The translations under genes and the position numbers were made by a program. A stretch of 64,000 bases of DNA from positions 71,216,305 to 71,280,304 of the forward strand of contig NC_089498.1 in NCBI RefSeq assembly GCF_036850765.1, in the 5' to 3' direction. The stretch is from Saccopteryx bilineata (Eukaryota > Chordata > Mammalia > Chiroptera > Emballonuridae). The notes under the pieces were generated by a model. That model searched no databases and was not told the DNA's origin. It saw nothing but the letters and a program-made list of their open reading frames with translations. Each line of letters begins with the position of its first letter. Positions within the stretch are counted from its first letter, which is position 1. Below are positions 43,935 to 55,565 of this stretch, in pieces.

Positions 43935-44305
43935 TATTTATTTTTTGTCTTTTTCTGAAGCTGGAAACGGGGAGTCAGTCAGACAGACTCCCGCATGCTC
44001 CGGACCGGGATCCACCCGGTACGCCCACCAGGGGGGCGATGCTCTGCCCATCCGGGCGTCGCTCTGTCGAGACCAGAGCCACTCTAGTGCCTGGGGCAGA
44101 GGCCAAGGAGCCATCCCCAGCACCCGGGCCATCTTTTGCTCCAATGGAGCTTTGGCTGCGGGAGGGGAAGAGAGAGACAGAAGAAGGAGAGGGGGAGGGG
44201 TGGAGAAGCAGAGGGGCGCCTCTCCTGTGTGCCCTGGCCGGAATCGAACCAGGGACTTCCGCATGCCAGGCCGACGCTCTACCACTGAGCAAACCGGCCA
44301 GGGCC
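43935..44305 (-). repeat. SINE group A, -
   Basis: CGTATATTAA is on both sides. It carries a variant GATGCTCTGCCCATCCGGGC middle. Confidence 0.9.
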
Positions 44306-44694
44306 TCGTATATTAAATTTTGGTGCCAGTTGCTCTCGGAACCAGTACTTGTTTACATTCCACTCGACAGGAGACAAAAGAAACTCTTTCCACACAGCAA
44401 TGGGACCCTGAACTTGGGCTTCCTTTTGTCAGTTTGCTAGGTTCCAAAATGATACTGGATCTTTTTATTTGCATCTTTTACTAGAGGGAGGGTTAACATC
44501 TCCCATTTATTGACAATTTGGTAAGAAATTATCCTGTGTGTTTGTCTTCTTTTCTGCTGAGGTCTTCCACTTGTTGATAAGTTCTTTATTAAATAATGAA
44601 CATATCATGAAGCAATTTTTTTTTTTTTTAGTTTTTTGTCTTTTAACTGGGTATGATATTTTGACAAAGTTTTGGGGTTTTTTTTGTTTTTTTG

Positions 44695-45042
44695 GGTTTT
44701 TTTTTTGTATTTTTCTGAAGCTGGAAACGGGGATCCACCCGGCACGCCCACCAGGGGCGACGCTCTGCCCACCAGGGGGCGATGCTCTGCCCCTCCGGGC
44801 GTTGCTCTGCTGCGACCAGAGCCACTCTAGCGCCTGGGGCAGAGGCCAAGGAGCCATCCCCAGCGCCCGGACCATCTTTGCTCCAATGGAGCCTTGGCTG
44901 CGGGAGGGGAAGAGAGAGACAGAGAGGAAGGGGGTGGGGTGGAGAAGCAAATGGGCGCTTCTCCTATGTGCCCTGGCCGGGAATCAACCGGGGTCCCCCG
45001 CACGCCAGGCTGATGCTCTACCGCTGAGCCAACCGGCCAGGG
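44695..45042 (-). repeat. SINE group A, - lacking the CGCATGCGCC segment
   Basis: GAAACGGGGATCCACCCGGC shows a deletion of about 45 bp near the tail. AGTTTTGGG repeats flank it. Confidence 0.88.
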
Positions 45043-45171
45043 CCAGTTTTGGGTTTTTTATGCTGTTGTAACTATCAATCTTTTATCATTGCAGGCAGTT
45101 CTATGCTTAGAAAAGTATTCCTCACTGCCAAGGTTATAAAAATCACTAATTTTTAGAACTCGATTATATTT

Positions 45172-45656
45172 CAATCTTTTTTTTTTTTTTCCAGAGGGAT
45201 AGATAGGGACAGACAGACGGGAACGGAAAGAGATGAGAAGCATCAATCAGTTTTTCATTGTGACACCTTAGTTGTTCATTGATTGCTTTCTCATATGTGC
45301 CTTGACCGTGGGCCTTCAGCAGATGGAGCAAGTAACCCCCTTGCTCGAGCCAGCGACCTTGGAAGCTGGTGAGCTGTGCTGAAACCAGATGAGCCTACGA
45401 TCAAGATGGCGACCTTGCCTGACCTGTGGTGGTGCAGTGGATAAAGCGTCAACCTGGAAATGCGGAGGTCCCCGGTTTGAAACCCTGGGCTTGCCTGGTC
45501 AAGGCACATATGGGAGTTGATGCTTCCTGCTCCTCCCCCTTCTCTCTCTTTCTCTCTCTCTCTCCTTTCTACCTTGGTGTTTCAAAACTGGATCCTCTGC
45601 GTCCCAGTCCGACGCTCTATCCACTGCGCCACCGCCTAGTCAGGCGTATTATTTTA
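45172..45656 (-). repeat. SINE group B (-) with nested group C (+)
   Basis: C copy at 45418-45573 interrupts the B copy between GGCGACCTT and TTGGTGTTTC. Confidence 0.85.
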
Positions 45657-45904
45657 AAATTTGTTTTATATCTGCATCATACTCCATTGTATGGGTATAA
45701 CATTATTTATTCATTTTTTTATCATTTTTTTTTATCATTTCCTATGTAAGAGAACATAGGTTTCCTACATTTTGCAGTTGTGAACAGTACTGCAGTGAAG
45801 AACCTTGTGTCTATGCATTTCATACTGTTGAAGGTGTATCATTAGGGTAGATTCCTGGAAGTGGGTTTGCCTTGTCAAAAAGTAAGTGCATGTGTAGTTT
45901 TTTT

Positions 45905-46301
45905 TTTTTGTTTGTTTTTTGTATTTTTCTGAAGCTGGAAACAGGGAGAGACAGTCAGACAGACTCCCGCATGCGCCCGACCGGGAACCACCCGGCATGC
46001 CCACCAGGGGCAACACTCTGCCCACCAGGGGGCGATGCTCTGCCCCTCTGGGGCGTTGCTTTGCCGCTACCAGAACCACTCTTAGCGCCTGGGGCAGAGG
46101 CCAAGGAGCCATCCCCAGCGCCCGGGCCATCTTTGCTCCAATGGAGCCTTGGCTGCAGGAGGGGAAGAGAGAGACAGAGAGGAAGGAGGGAGGGGGGTGG
46201 AGAAGCAAATGGGCGCTTCTCCTATGTGCCCTGGCCGGGAATCGAACCCGGGTCCCGCTCACGCCAGGCCGACGCTCTACTGCTGAGCCAAGCGGCCAGG
46301 G
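45905..46301 (-). repeat. SINE group A, -
   Basis: TGTGTAGTT(T/C)T is duplicated. Confidence 0.92.
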
Positions 46302-46389
46302 CCTGTGTAGTTCTTATTTATGTATGTACTGGCTAATTCTGTAGAAGGGAAATTCTTTTCTTGCAACTTAATTTTTGAAGAAGCCGGGG

Positions 46390-46756
46390 CATTTGTTTTT
46401 TTTGTTTGTTTTTTTTTTGTTTTTTACAGAGACAGAGAGAGAGTCAGAGAGAGGGATAGACAAGGACAGACCGACAGGAACTGAGAGAAACGAGAAGCAT
46501 CAATCATCAGTTTCTCGTTACGCATTGCAACACCTTATTTGTTCATTGATTGCTTTCTCACATGTGCCTTGACTGTGGGCCTTCAGCAGACTGAGTAACC
46601 CCTTGCTCGAGCCAGCGACCTTGGGTCCAAGCTGGTGAGCTTTTTTGCTCAAACCAGATGAGCCCGCGCTCAAGCTGGTGACCTCGGGGTCCCGAACCTG
46701 GGTACTTCCGCATCCCAGTTCGACGCTCCATCCACTGTGCTACCGCCTGGTCAGGC
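46390..46756 (-). repeat. SINE group B, -
   Basis: GGGGCATTTGTTTTT is duplicated. Confidence 0.9.
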
Positions 46757-46884
46757 GGGGCATTTGTTTTTCATTGTTACTGTTGATTATTTTTAAATTT
46801 GTAGATTTTAACATATCTGGTATACTTTAACCTATTGCAGTTCCTCATGCACAAATTGTTACCTCATTGAATAGTGAAATTCTC

Positions 46885-47600
46885 TTTTATTGCAAAAATG
46901 AATTTTAGATCTTTAGTTTGATTTAAGCATTGCTTTTATTATGATGCTGGCTCTAGCTGTGCAAAAGGGCTCCAGAGGGATGTTCATAGCAGCACACACA
47001 TGTGGCCCTTCAGTTGGGGAGGATCCAGGAAAGCTGATACTGCTTCATCAGATACATTCTTTAGGCCTTTCTGTGTGAGTGCAGAACACTCCGTATAAGT
47101 GTGGGCCTTCAGATTACAGGCCAGCTTTTCAGCAGTCTCTGGAGTGCCAGGCTTCTGTTTGTTCTTAGCAAATTTCTCAGCAGTAGGGGGGCTCATCTTT
47201 GAGATCAACTTTTGTCCCAAGAAGCAAGAAAGGAGTCTGGACAGTGGTGAGTTATCTCAGTACCCATGCTTTTCTTTTTCAAATGAAGATGGAAAGATCA
47301 CTAAAATACAGACTAGAAATAAATCTGTGGATAACTCAGCAGTCATAATCTGATGGTCCTCTTGCCTTGTAGTATCAAAAAGTCCAAGAGTATATGGCTC
47401 TCCACCAATCATAACTAGGACTGCATAATTGTCAAAACAATCTGTACGTGCTCAGCTGGAAATTTGTCGTGTAGGTTATCTGGAGATGTTTTCCCCACAG
47501 CGCCATCACACATAACAACACACTTGTCTGCATTGCTGAAACAGTTTTCTGTCCACTTTAAATATTTCTAATCCAATGATGACTTCAGCTTCTCCACCCA
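46885..47600 (-). pseudogene. CDC42 processed pseudogene
   Basis: Read on the - strand this is an intronless, decayed copy of CDC42 mRNA. The ATG is at 47533, preceded by 5'UTR-like sequence. Recognisable stretches are [44 protein letters not shown] and a C-terminal CVLL box, followed by about 100 bp of CDC42-like 3'UTR. Small deletions break the frame near residues 20-40 and 60-110. The protein is a Rho-family GTPase, but this copy cannot make it. The source exons are fused without introns, so this is retroposition. No clear A-tail or target duplication was found. Confidence 0.9.
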
Positions 47601-47769
47601 GGTACTGGTAGCACTGTCCACAGGCCTCTTTTTAAATTGGCACCTTCTCAGTCTTTTTGACCTAACTTTTTTAGACTTTGATAGTTTCTTTGAATTCTAG
47701 TGTGACGATATCCAGGCTTATCCTGTCCCAGAACCAGAATTAGCATTTTCTCTTTTAGAAAAATATGAT

Positions 47770-48205
47770 TTTTAAAAATGTAATTTTAGAGAGAAAGAGA
47801 GGAGAGGAGAGAAAGAGAAACATTGATTTGTTGTTCCACTTATTCATACATCGATTGATTCTCATGTGTGCCAAGACTAGGGATCAAACTCACAACCTTG
47901 GTGTATCAGGACAACACTAACCAACCTAGCTAATCTGCTGTAGGGTACCATTTTCTCAAAGGAGTCATGTTTCCTTAATAGATAATGCTGTTTAGGGCCT
48001 ACAATCTGGGAAATAAGATTTAAAATTTTTATTGATTTTACAGAGAAAGGGAAGAGAGAAAGAGAGAGAGAAGCATCAATCTGTTGCTCCACCCATTTAT
48101 ACATTCATTGGTTGACTCCTGTATGTGCCTGGACCAGGAATGAACCCGTAACCCTGGCACATTGAAATCGTACTCTAACTACGAACTACCTGGTCAAGGC
48201 CATTC
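47770..48205 (-). repeat. Two group D SINEs, -
   Basis: Old copies at 47775-47945 and 48015-48200, both with diverged heads. Confidence 0.65.
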
Positions 48206-48354
48206 TCACTGTTTTTATTTAGCTCATTAAATAGCTTGAGTTTATGCTAGATTTTTGTTGTTGCTATTATGAAAGTGCCTTTTTTCTCCAATAAAAAGTT
48301 GATTTTATACCTTTATTTATACGCCTACTTACTAAACTTTTTTAAGTTTTTCTG

Positions 48355-48384
<30 letters not shown>

Positions 48385-48386
<2 letters not shown>

Positions 48387-48746
48387 GTATTTTTCCAAAG
48401 TTAGAAGCTGAAGGCAGTCAGACAGACTCCCACATGCACCCAACCAGGATCCACCTGGCATGCCCACCAGGGGGCAATGCTCTGCCCATCTGGGGTGTAG
48501 CTCCATGGTGGCCAGAGCCATTCTAGCGCCTGAGGTGGAGGCCATGGAGCCATCCTCAGCGCCCTGGGCAACTTTGCTCCAATGGAGACTTGTCTGTGGG
48601 AGGGGAAGAGAGAGATAGAGAGGAAGGAGAGGGGGAAGGGTGAAGAAACAGATGGGTGCTTCTCCTGTATGCCCTGACTGGGAATCAAACCCAGGACTTC
48701 CACATGCTGGACCGACGTTCTACTGTTGAGCCAACTGGCTAGGGCC
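48385..48746 (-). repeat. SINE group A, - diverged
   Basis: An older copy than the other A elements, with CpG sites decayed to TG/CA. Confidence 0.85.
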
Positions 48747-48754
48747 AATTTTTC

Positions 48755-48930
48755 TGTTTTACTTTGCTTTCTCAGGAAGATAGTCATACTATCTGTAAAT
48801 AATGATAATTTTCCCATCTTCCAAATTATTATACCTCTTATTTTGTTTAAAAGAATGTCCAATTGCATTTTTTGGCACTTTCAGATCAATATTATATACT
48901 ACAGATGATAGTTACCCTGCTCTCATTAAT
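48755..48930 (-). repeat. L1 ORF2 fragment
   Basis: TCCAATTGCATTTTTTGGCA ... AATATTATATACTACAGATG resembles antisense L1 ORF2. Confidence 0.5.
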
Positions 48931-49245
48931 GAATTTTCCATGAACTTGGCTACCTAGTGTAGACAACAAAGAAATTAGTGCTCTTACTAGTGTGCTATTT
49001 TCTCTGGAATGAACATAATTGATAGACATTAGTTGTGCTTTAACCAAACAATACCCTTTCATCACAACATGCATTATACTTTTCTGCCTCTTCTGATTAT
49101 TTTCTTCATGAGCTAGATCTCAAGTCACTGCACTGATCTGTACTCTAGTCTGTAGCATTCATTGGACAAATTGCACAGGGACTGCTATATAACGTCTCAC
49201 AGGTAATGCCCAATCCTCAAAATATTGGTATAAAAAGAAGGCCAG

Positions 49246-49632
49246 AGGCCCTGGCTGGTTGGCTCAGCGGTAGAGCGTCGGCCCGGCATGCAGGAGTCCC
49301 GGGTTCAATTCCCAGCCAGGGCACACAGGAGAGGCGCCCATTTGCTTCTCCACCCCTCCCTCTCTCCTTCCTCTCTGTCTCTCTCTTCCCCTCCTGCAGC
49401 GAGGCTCCATTGGAGCAAAGATGACCCGGGCGCTGGGGTTGGCTCTGTGGCCTCTGCCTCAGGCGCTAGAATGGCTCTGGACGCAACAGAGCGACGCCCC
49501 AGATGGGCAGAGCATCGCCCCCTAGTGGGCATGCCGGTGGATCCCGGTCGGGCGCATGCAGGATTCTGTCTGACTGCCTCCCCGTTTCCAGCTTCGGAAA
49601 AATGAAAAATAAAAAAATAAAAAAAAAACAAA
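49246..49632 (+). repeat. SINE group A, +
   Basis: AAAAAGAAGGCCAGAG is duplicated at 49233 and 49637. Confidence 0.93.
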
Positions 49633-49737
49633 AACAAAAAAAGAAGGCCAGAGAGGAATATGTTTCCCAAATGTCAGCTAGAACTCTTCCATCTCAAGTT
49701 TCCTAATCTGACGTCTTTATTAGTTGAGACTGTGTAA

Positions 49738-49938
49738 GGATTTATTTATTTATTTACCGAGACAGGGACAGACAGACAGGAATGGAGAGATGAGAAGCAT
49801 CAATCCTTGGGCTCAAGGTGGTGAGCTTTTGCTCAAACCAGATGAGCCCTTGCTCAAGTTGGAGACCTTGGGGTCTCGAACCTGGGTCCTCTGCATCCCA
49901 GTCTGACGCTCTATCCACTGTGCCACCGCCTGGTCAGG
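49738..49938 (-). repeat. SINE group B, - internally deleted
   Basis: GAGAAGCATCAATCCTTGGG joins the tail to the middle; about 130 bp is missing. Confidence 0.85.
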
Positions 49939-50099
49939 TATGTGCAAGGATTTTTTAAAAAGCTCTATTTCAGTTTTCATCTGTAGCTTTAGAGATCAGC
50001 ACCATATGTTATGGTGGTTTATTTATTGAACTCCTATTACGAGACAGTGTAGCATAATGTTTAAAAGTGTGTGCTCTGGAGCAAAAGTGCCTGCTTATT

Positions 50100-50421
50100 T
50101 TGTTTTTTAACAGAGACAGAGAGAGAGAGAGGGATGGACAGGGACAGACAGACGGGAACGGAGAGAAGCATCAATCATTACTTTTTCGTTGCGTGTTGCG
50201 ACACCTTAGTTGTTCATTGATTGCTTTCTCATATGTGCCTTGACCACGGGCCTTCAGCAGACCAAGTAACCCCTTGCTCCAGCCAGCAACCTTGGGTCCA
50301 AGTTGGTGAGCTTTGCTCAAACCAGATGAGCCCACACTCAAGCTGCCGACTTCAGGGTCTCGAACCTGGGTCCTCTGCATTCCAGTCCGTCGCTCTATCC
50401 CCTGAGCCACCGCCTGGTCAG
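50100..50421 (-). repeat. SINE group B, -
   Basis: AAGTGCCTGCTTATT is duplicated. Confidence 0.92.
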
Positions 50422-50525
50422 GAAGTGCCTGCTTATTGTATGTGACTTTTGGTAAATTCTTTATCTTCAAAATACAGCAGAGGAATAATAGTATCTCACA
50501 GAGTTCTAAGAATTAGATGATTTTA

Positions 50526-50864
50526 TTTGTTTGTTTGCTTTTTTTGTATTTTTCTGAAGCTGGAAACGGGGAGGCAGTCAGACAGACTCCGGCTCAACCG
50601 GGATCCACCTGGCACGCCCACCCCAGGGGGGATGCTCTGCCCATGGGGGGTAGCTCTGTTGCGAGGTAGAGGCCACGGAGCCATCCCCAGCGCCCGGGCC
50701 ATCTTAGCTCCAATGGAGCCTCGCTGCGGGAGGGGAAGAGAGAGACAGAGAGGAAGGAGAGGGGGAGGGGTGGAGAAGCAGATGGATGCTTCTCCTGTAT
50801 GCCCTGGCAGGGAATCGAACCCAGGACTTCCGCACGCTCTACCACTGTGCAAACCGGCCAGGGC
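50526..50864 (-). repeat. SINE group A, -
   Basis: First of two insertions into AGAATTAGATGATTTTA. Confidence 0.92.
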
Positions 50865-50881
50865 AGAATTAGATGATTTTT

Positions 50882-51239
50882 AAATTTATTTATTTATTTA
50901 TTTATTTTTTACAGAGACAGTGAGTGAGTCAGATTGAGGGATAGACAGGGACAGACAGACAGGAACAGAGAGAGATGAGAAGCATCAATCATTAGTTTTT
51001 CATTGCGCGTTGCAACACCTTAGATGTTCATTGATTGCTTTCTCATATGTGCCTTGACCGCGGGCCTTCAGCAGACTGAGTAACCCCTTGCTTGAGCCAG
51101 TGACCTTGGGTCCAAGCTGGTGAGCTTTGCTCAAACCGGATGAGTCTGCACTCAAGCTGGTGACCTCTGGGTCTCGAACCTGGGTCCTTCCGCATCCCAG
51201 TCCGATGCTCTATCCACTGCGCCACCTCCTGGTCAGGCC
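50882..51239 (-). repeat. SINE group B, -
   Basis: Second insertion into the same 17-bp target. It ends just before the KIFBP promoter. Confidence 0.92.
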
Positions 51240-51279
51240 AGAATTAGATGATTTTAATGTATAGAATGTTATCTAGCTC

Positions 51280-51534
51280 ACAGTAATTAGCCGCCTGGAG
51301 GTGGAGGCCACCCTCTTTGACAGCTTCGCGTCAGTGACAACGGTTGCTACGGTAACCACTACACCTTCCAATTGGCCCGTGCTGAGCATATTGCGGTTCC
51401 CTTGACGGACTTCAGTGGTTACAGTTCTGCACTGCCCAGGCCTATCAGGTGCCGTAAGTGAAGTGTCGCAAAGCAGGAGGAAGGCGGGAGTCCGGGCTGG
51501 AAACATTGAGGCAAGCTGAGCTGCCAAAGCTGGT
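51280..51534 (+). promoter_or_regulatory. KIFBP: KIFBP proximal promoter and 5' UTR
   Basis: Repeat-free GC-rich sequence between the SINE that ends at 51239 and the start codon. It has no TATA box and contains a palindromic X-box. CpGs continue into exon 1, which suggests a CpG-island promoter. The transcription start is not determinable. Confidence 0.65.
51343..51356. promoter_or_regulatory. RFX-type X-box
   Basis: GTTGCTACGGTAAC. Its reverse complement GTTACC-GT-AGCAAC fits the X-box consensus GTNRCC(N0-3)RGYAAC exactly. It lies 178 bp before the KIFBP start codon. Binding by RFX factors is inference from the motif. Confidence 0.6.
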
Positions 51535-51960
51535 ATGGCGAATCCTCCGTGGGCTGAGATTCGCGAGAAATTCCAGGCGGCGCTGACCTTGTCGCGGGTA
51601 GACTTGCATAAAAACCCCGAGAAGGAACCGTACAAGTCCAAATACGGCGCCCGAGTTTTGCTGGACGAGGTTAAAGCGCTGCTGGGCCCCGCTCCTGAGG
51701 ACGAGGATGAGCGGCTTCAGGCCGAGGACGGCATGGACGCGGGGGACCACGCCCTGGGGCTGCCAGCGGAGGTGGCGGAGGTCGAAGGGCCCGCGGCCCA
51801 GGGGGCGGTGAGGCTGGCGGTTATTGAGTTCCATCTCGGAGTGAACCACATCGACACTGAGGAGCTGTCGGCGGGGGAGGAGCATCTGGTGAAATGCCTG
51901 CGGCTGCTGCGCAAGTACCGGTTGTCGCAAGACTGCGTCTCCCTGTACGTCCAGGCGCAG
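51535..51960 (+). CDS. KIFBP: KIFBP exon 1
   Basis: 142 codons, GC-rich, ending VQAQ at the donor GTGAGC. An open frame continues to 52194, but that extension is not exonic: the human protein continues with NNLGILW, which is found in exon 2. Confidence 0.96.
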
Positions 51961-54900
51961 GTGAGCGCGAGCGGGGCCGGCTGCTGTCGGCCGGAGCCCA
52001 GGGGCTGCAGAGGGCCCCAGTGCTTACCGAGGCTACAGATAAAGGTTGTAAGGCACACTGTATCCATGTTTTTGAAGCTTTGGCATAAGCGGCTTCCAGA
52101 CTCCCTCCATCCTCCTCGCCCACTTCAGCATCACTTGCTGCTTCGCGTAGCCGTAAACAGTGCTGTTGGTTTCCAGATCCTCCTACAATCATGAATGCCT
52201 TTTCCAACTCTTCTCCACCAGTCCCAATTGTGTACATTCTATTAAGAAAAAATGCAGAGTAATTTAAATCTTAATTTAAGGTCTCAAGGAAATTCCAAAG
52301 AGTTACTGGAGTACATTCTTAATTTAAAATAAAAATCTTCAGTTTCTATTCTTGCCATAGTTATTCGTTTGTATGCCAGGGAATTCTTGCCCATTCTCTA
52401 AAACCAATCTCAGGATTTGCCTCATACTTTTAGTAATTTTATTTGGTTTGTTTTATTCCGAATTCATCTTTCCCTTCTACCTTTATATTCTTGTATTACT
52501 TACTGTTTTCTATTTATATGGTGCTTGGTTAACTAAAACTGACGTTCTCCCCCTGGCCAGATGGCAGAGGTTGCCTGTTCCTTCTCGGGTGGAGGCACAT
52601 TTGAAATAGATGTTTCTGACTCTGTCTCCCCTTCCCCTCTCTAATATCAATAAATTTAAATTTAACCTTCGCCAGTTGGCGCAGTGGTAGAGCGTTGGCC
52701 TGGCGTGTGGCTGTCCTGGGTTTGATTCCCAGACAGGGCACACATGAGAAGCGACCATCTGCTTCCCCTTTCCCTTTCCCTTCCCCTCTCCCACCTTCTC
52801 CTCCTGCAGCCATGGCTCAATTGGTTAAAGTGTATTTTCCCTGAGCACTGAGGGTGGCTTCCTGGAGTTTCTGCCTCAGGTGCTAAAAATAACTCCATTG
52901 CCAGTGTGATCCCAGATGGGCAGAGCATCAGCCCCAGGTTGCCAGGGTGGATCCTAGTTGAGGTGCATGCTGGAGTCTGTCTCTCTATTTCCCCTCCTCT
53001 CACTTGGAAAATAAATAAATTTAAATTTAAAAAGTCTGAACTTCTCATCAAGAACATAACATTTCAAATACAAACATGTACGAACTCCTTATATGTGTCA
53101 AGTACATACTTTGCTCAAGCTCACAAATCCTTACATCCAGTAGTTCCAGCTCCTGACATATATGATCTAGGGAACATTTACCAAAATTGGTATTATGGTA
53201 AATAGGCCTTTAAAAAACTTCAAAATTAAAAAGGAAATTATATAGCTCATATTTTATACTCATGGCCCAATAAAGTTAAAAACTACATAAATAACAGGAA
53301 CTATGTCTCTGCTATTTACAACATCAGTGACAGGCATATTTTAGGCCATTCTAAAAATTTGTTGAATAGATGATGTAATGAAATCTTAAGATACTGAATT
53401 CAAACTCAACTATTTGATATTTTCTCTAACCACATGGCTGCTTTAGATCTTAATTAAGATTTGAAAGCCTGACCAGGCGGTGGCGCAGTGGGTAGAGCAT
53501 TGGACTGGGATGCTGAGGACCCAGGTTCGAGACCCCGAAGTCGCCAGCTTGAGCGCGGGCTCATTTGGTTTGAGCAAAAGCTCACCAGCTTGGACCCAAG
53601 GTCGCTGGCTCGAGCAAGGGGTTACTCGGTCTGCTGAAGGCCCATGGTCAAGGCACATATGAGAAAGCAATCAATGAACAACTAAGGTGTCGCAATGCGC
53701 AATGAAAAACTAATGATTGATGCTTCTCATCTCTCCGTTCCTGTCTATCTGTCCCTGTCCCTCACTCTGACTCTCTCTCTGTCTCTGTAAAAAAAAAAAA
53801 AAGATTTGAAAAATTACTTCTATATCTTAAAGATCGAAACCTTTTCTAATGTAGTGTAGAATCTCCACTATTTACTATATTTTATGAATTTTAATATGCA
53901 TTCTTTCATATTTTAATGTCTGAAATGTATTCATTTATTGCTGATTGATTTTTTTTTTTTTTTTACAGAGAGAGAGAGTGAGTCAGAGAGAGGGATAGAC
54001 AGGGACAGACGGACAGGAACGAAGAGAGATGAGAAGCATCAATCATTAGTTTTTTGTTGCACGTTGCAGCACCTTAGTTGTTCATTGATTGCTTTCTCAT
54101 ATGTGCCTTGACCATGGGCCTTCAGCAGACCGAGTAACCCCTTGCTGGAGCCAGCGACCTTGGGTTCAAGCTGGTGGGCTTTTGCTCAAACCAGATGAGC
54201 CCACGCTCAAGCTGGCGACCTCAGGGTCTCGAACCTGGGTCCTCTGCATCCCAGTCCGATGCTCTATCCACTGCGCCACCGCCTGGTCAGGTTATTGCTG
54301 ATTGATTTTGTGTTATAATTTACTTGGCAGTGTTTTTTTTTTTTTAATTTAATTTTATTAAGTGAGAGGCTGGAGACAGAGACAGACTCCTGCATGTACC
54401 CTGACTGGGATCTACTTGGCAAGCCCCCTACCAGGGATAGCCATCTTCAGCACCTGGGGCCAACTTGCTTGAATCATTTGAGCCATGGCTGTGGGAGGAG
54501 AAGAGAGAGAGAAAGAAGGGCACTTCTCCCGTGTGCCTTGACTAGGAATCAAACCCAGGACTTCCACATGCTGGGCTGATGCTCTACTGCTGAGCCAACT
54601 GGCCAGGGCCAGCAGTGTTTTCTTTTTGATGCATAAAATAATTATGTCTTAACAATTGTAAACTCTTACCTTCAGTGAACAACTAAGGTGCTGCAACTAC
54701 AGGTTGATGCTTCTCATCTTTTTCTCTTTGTCTGTAGTGTTTGAGAGATTTGACCTTATTAATAATAAAGCAAACTAAAAGTGTGAAAAGCTGAGGACCC
54801 AAGTTCAAATCCCTGAGGTCACCAGCTTGAGTGCAGTCTCATCAGCTTGCAGGGGTCCCCAAACCTTTTACACAGGGGGCCAGTTCACTGTCCCTCAGAC

Positions 54901-55532
54901 CATTGGAGGGCCGCCACATACAGTGCTCCTCTCACTGACCACCAATGAAAGAGGTGCCCCTTCCGGAAGTGCGGCAGATCATAGACATGACCCCATGGTC
55001 ACTGGCTTGAGCCCAGAGGTTGGTGGCTTAACCACCAAGGTCGCTGGCTTGAGCTCAATCTCTGGCTTGAGCAAGGTGTCACTGGCTCAGCTGGAACCCC
55101 CCCCCCCCCAGGCAAGGCATGTATGAGAAAGCAATCAATGAATAACTAAGGTGCTACAACTATGAATTGATGCTTCTTATCTCTCTCCCCTCCTGTCTGT
55201 CTCTTTCTCTCACTCTCTCTCAAAAAAACAAAACAAAACAAAAAAACCCAAAACAGCCAACACAACAATAACCATCTGGTATGAATGAACCAAAATTATA
55301 CCTTCTTTGTCAGATCTACAAAAAATAGGATATATATTTTGGTGTCCCACAGAATTTTATGTGTGCCATGAGATGAAAAAGGTTGAAAATAGCTGATAGA
55401 GAAGAACAGTACATAGCCATTAAAAGTAATGACTCATTATTTTTAACCAAAAATATCAATCTTAAGAGGGAGAGGGATGACTATAAGGCATGTTTGAAAT
55501 TTTATAGAATGACTTTGTTTTGCTAAAGATTA

Positions 55533-55565
<33 letters not shown>

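Larger units (their letters stand above)
43630..45890. repeat. Old L1M 3' fragments cut up by SINEs
   Basis: Stretches at 43640-43930, 44306-44690, 45060-45170 and 45660-45900 read like L1M (TACTCCATTGTATGGGTATA, TAGATTCCTGGAAGTGGGTT). The SINEs between them are listed separately. Confidence 0.6.

Noticed and set aside
46984..47220. A small Rho-like GTPase gene on the - strand
   Set aside because: The rest of the CDC42 frame upstream is broken by deletions and there are no introns, so it is a processed pseudogene.
51961..52194. Extension of the KIFBP exon 1 frame to 219 residues
   Set aside because: A GTGAGC donor follows VQAQ, and the known protein continues with exon 2 (NNLGILW). The extension is intronic.
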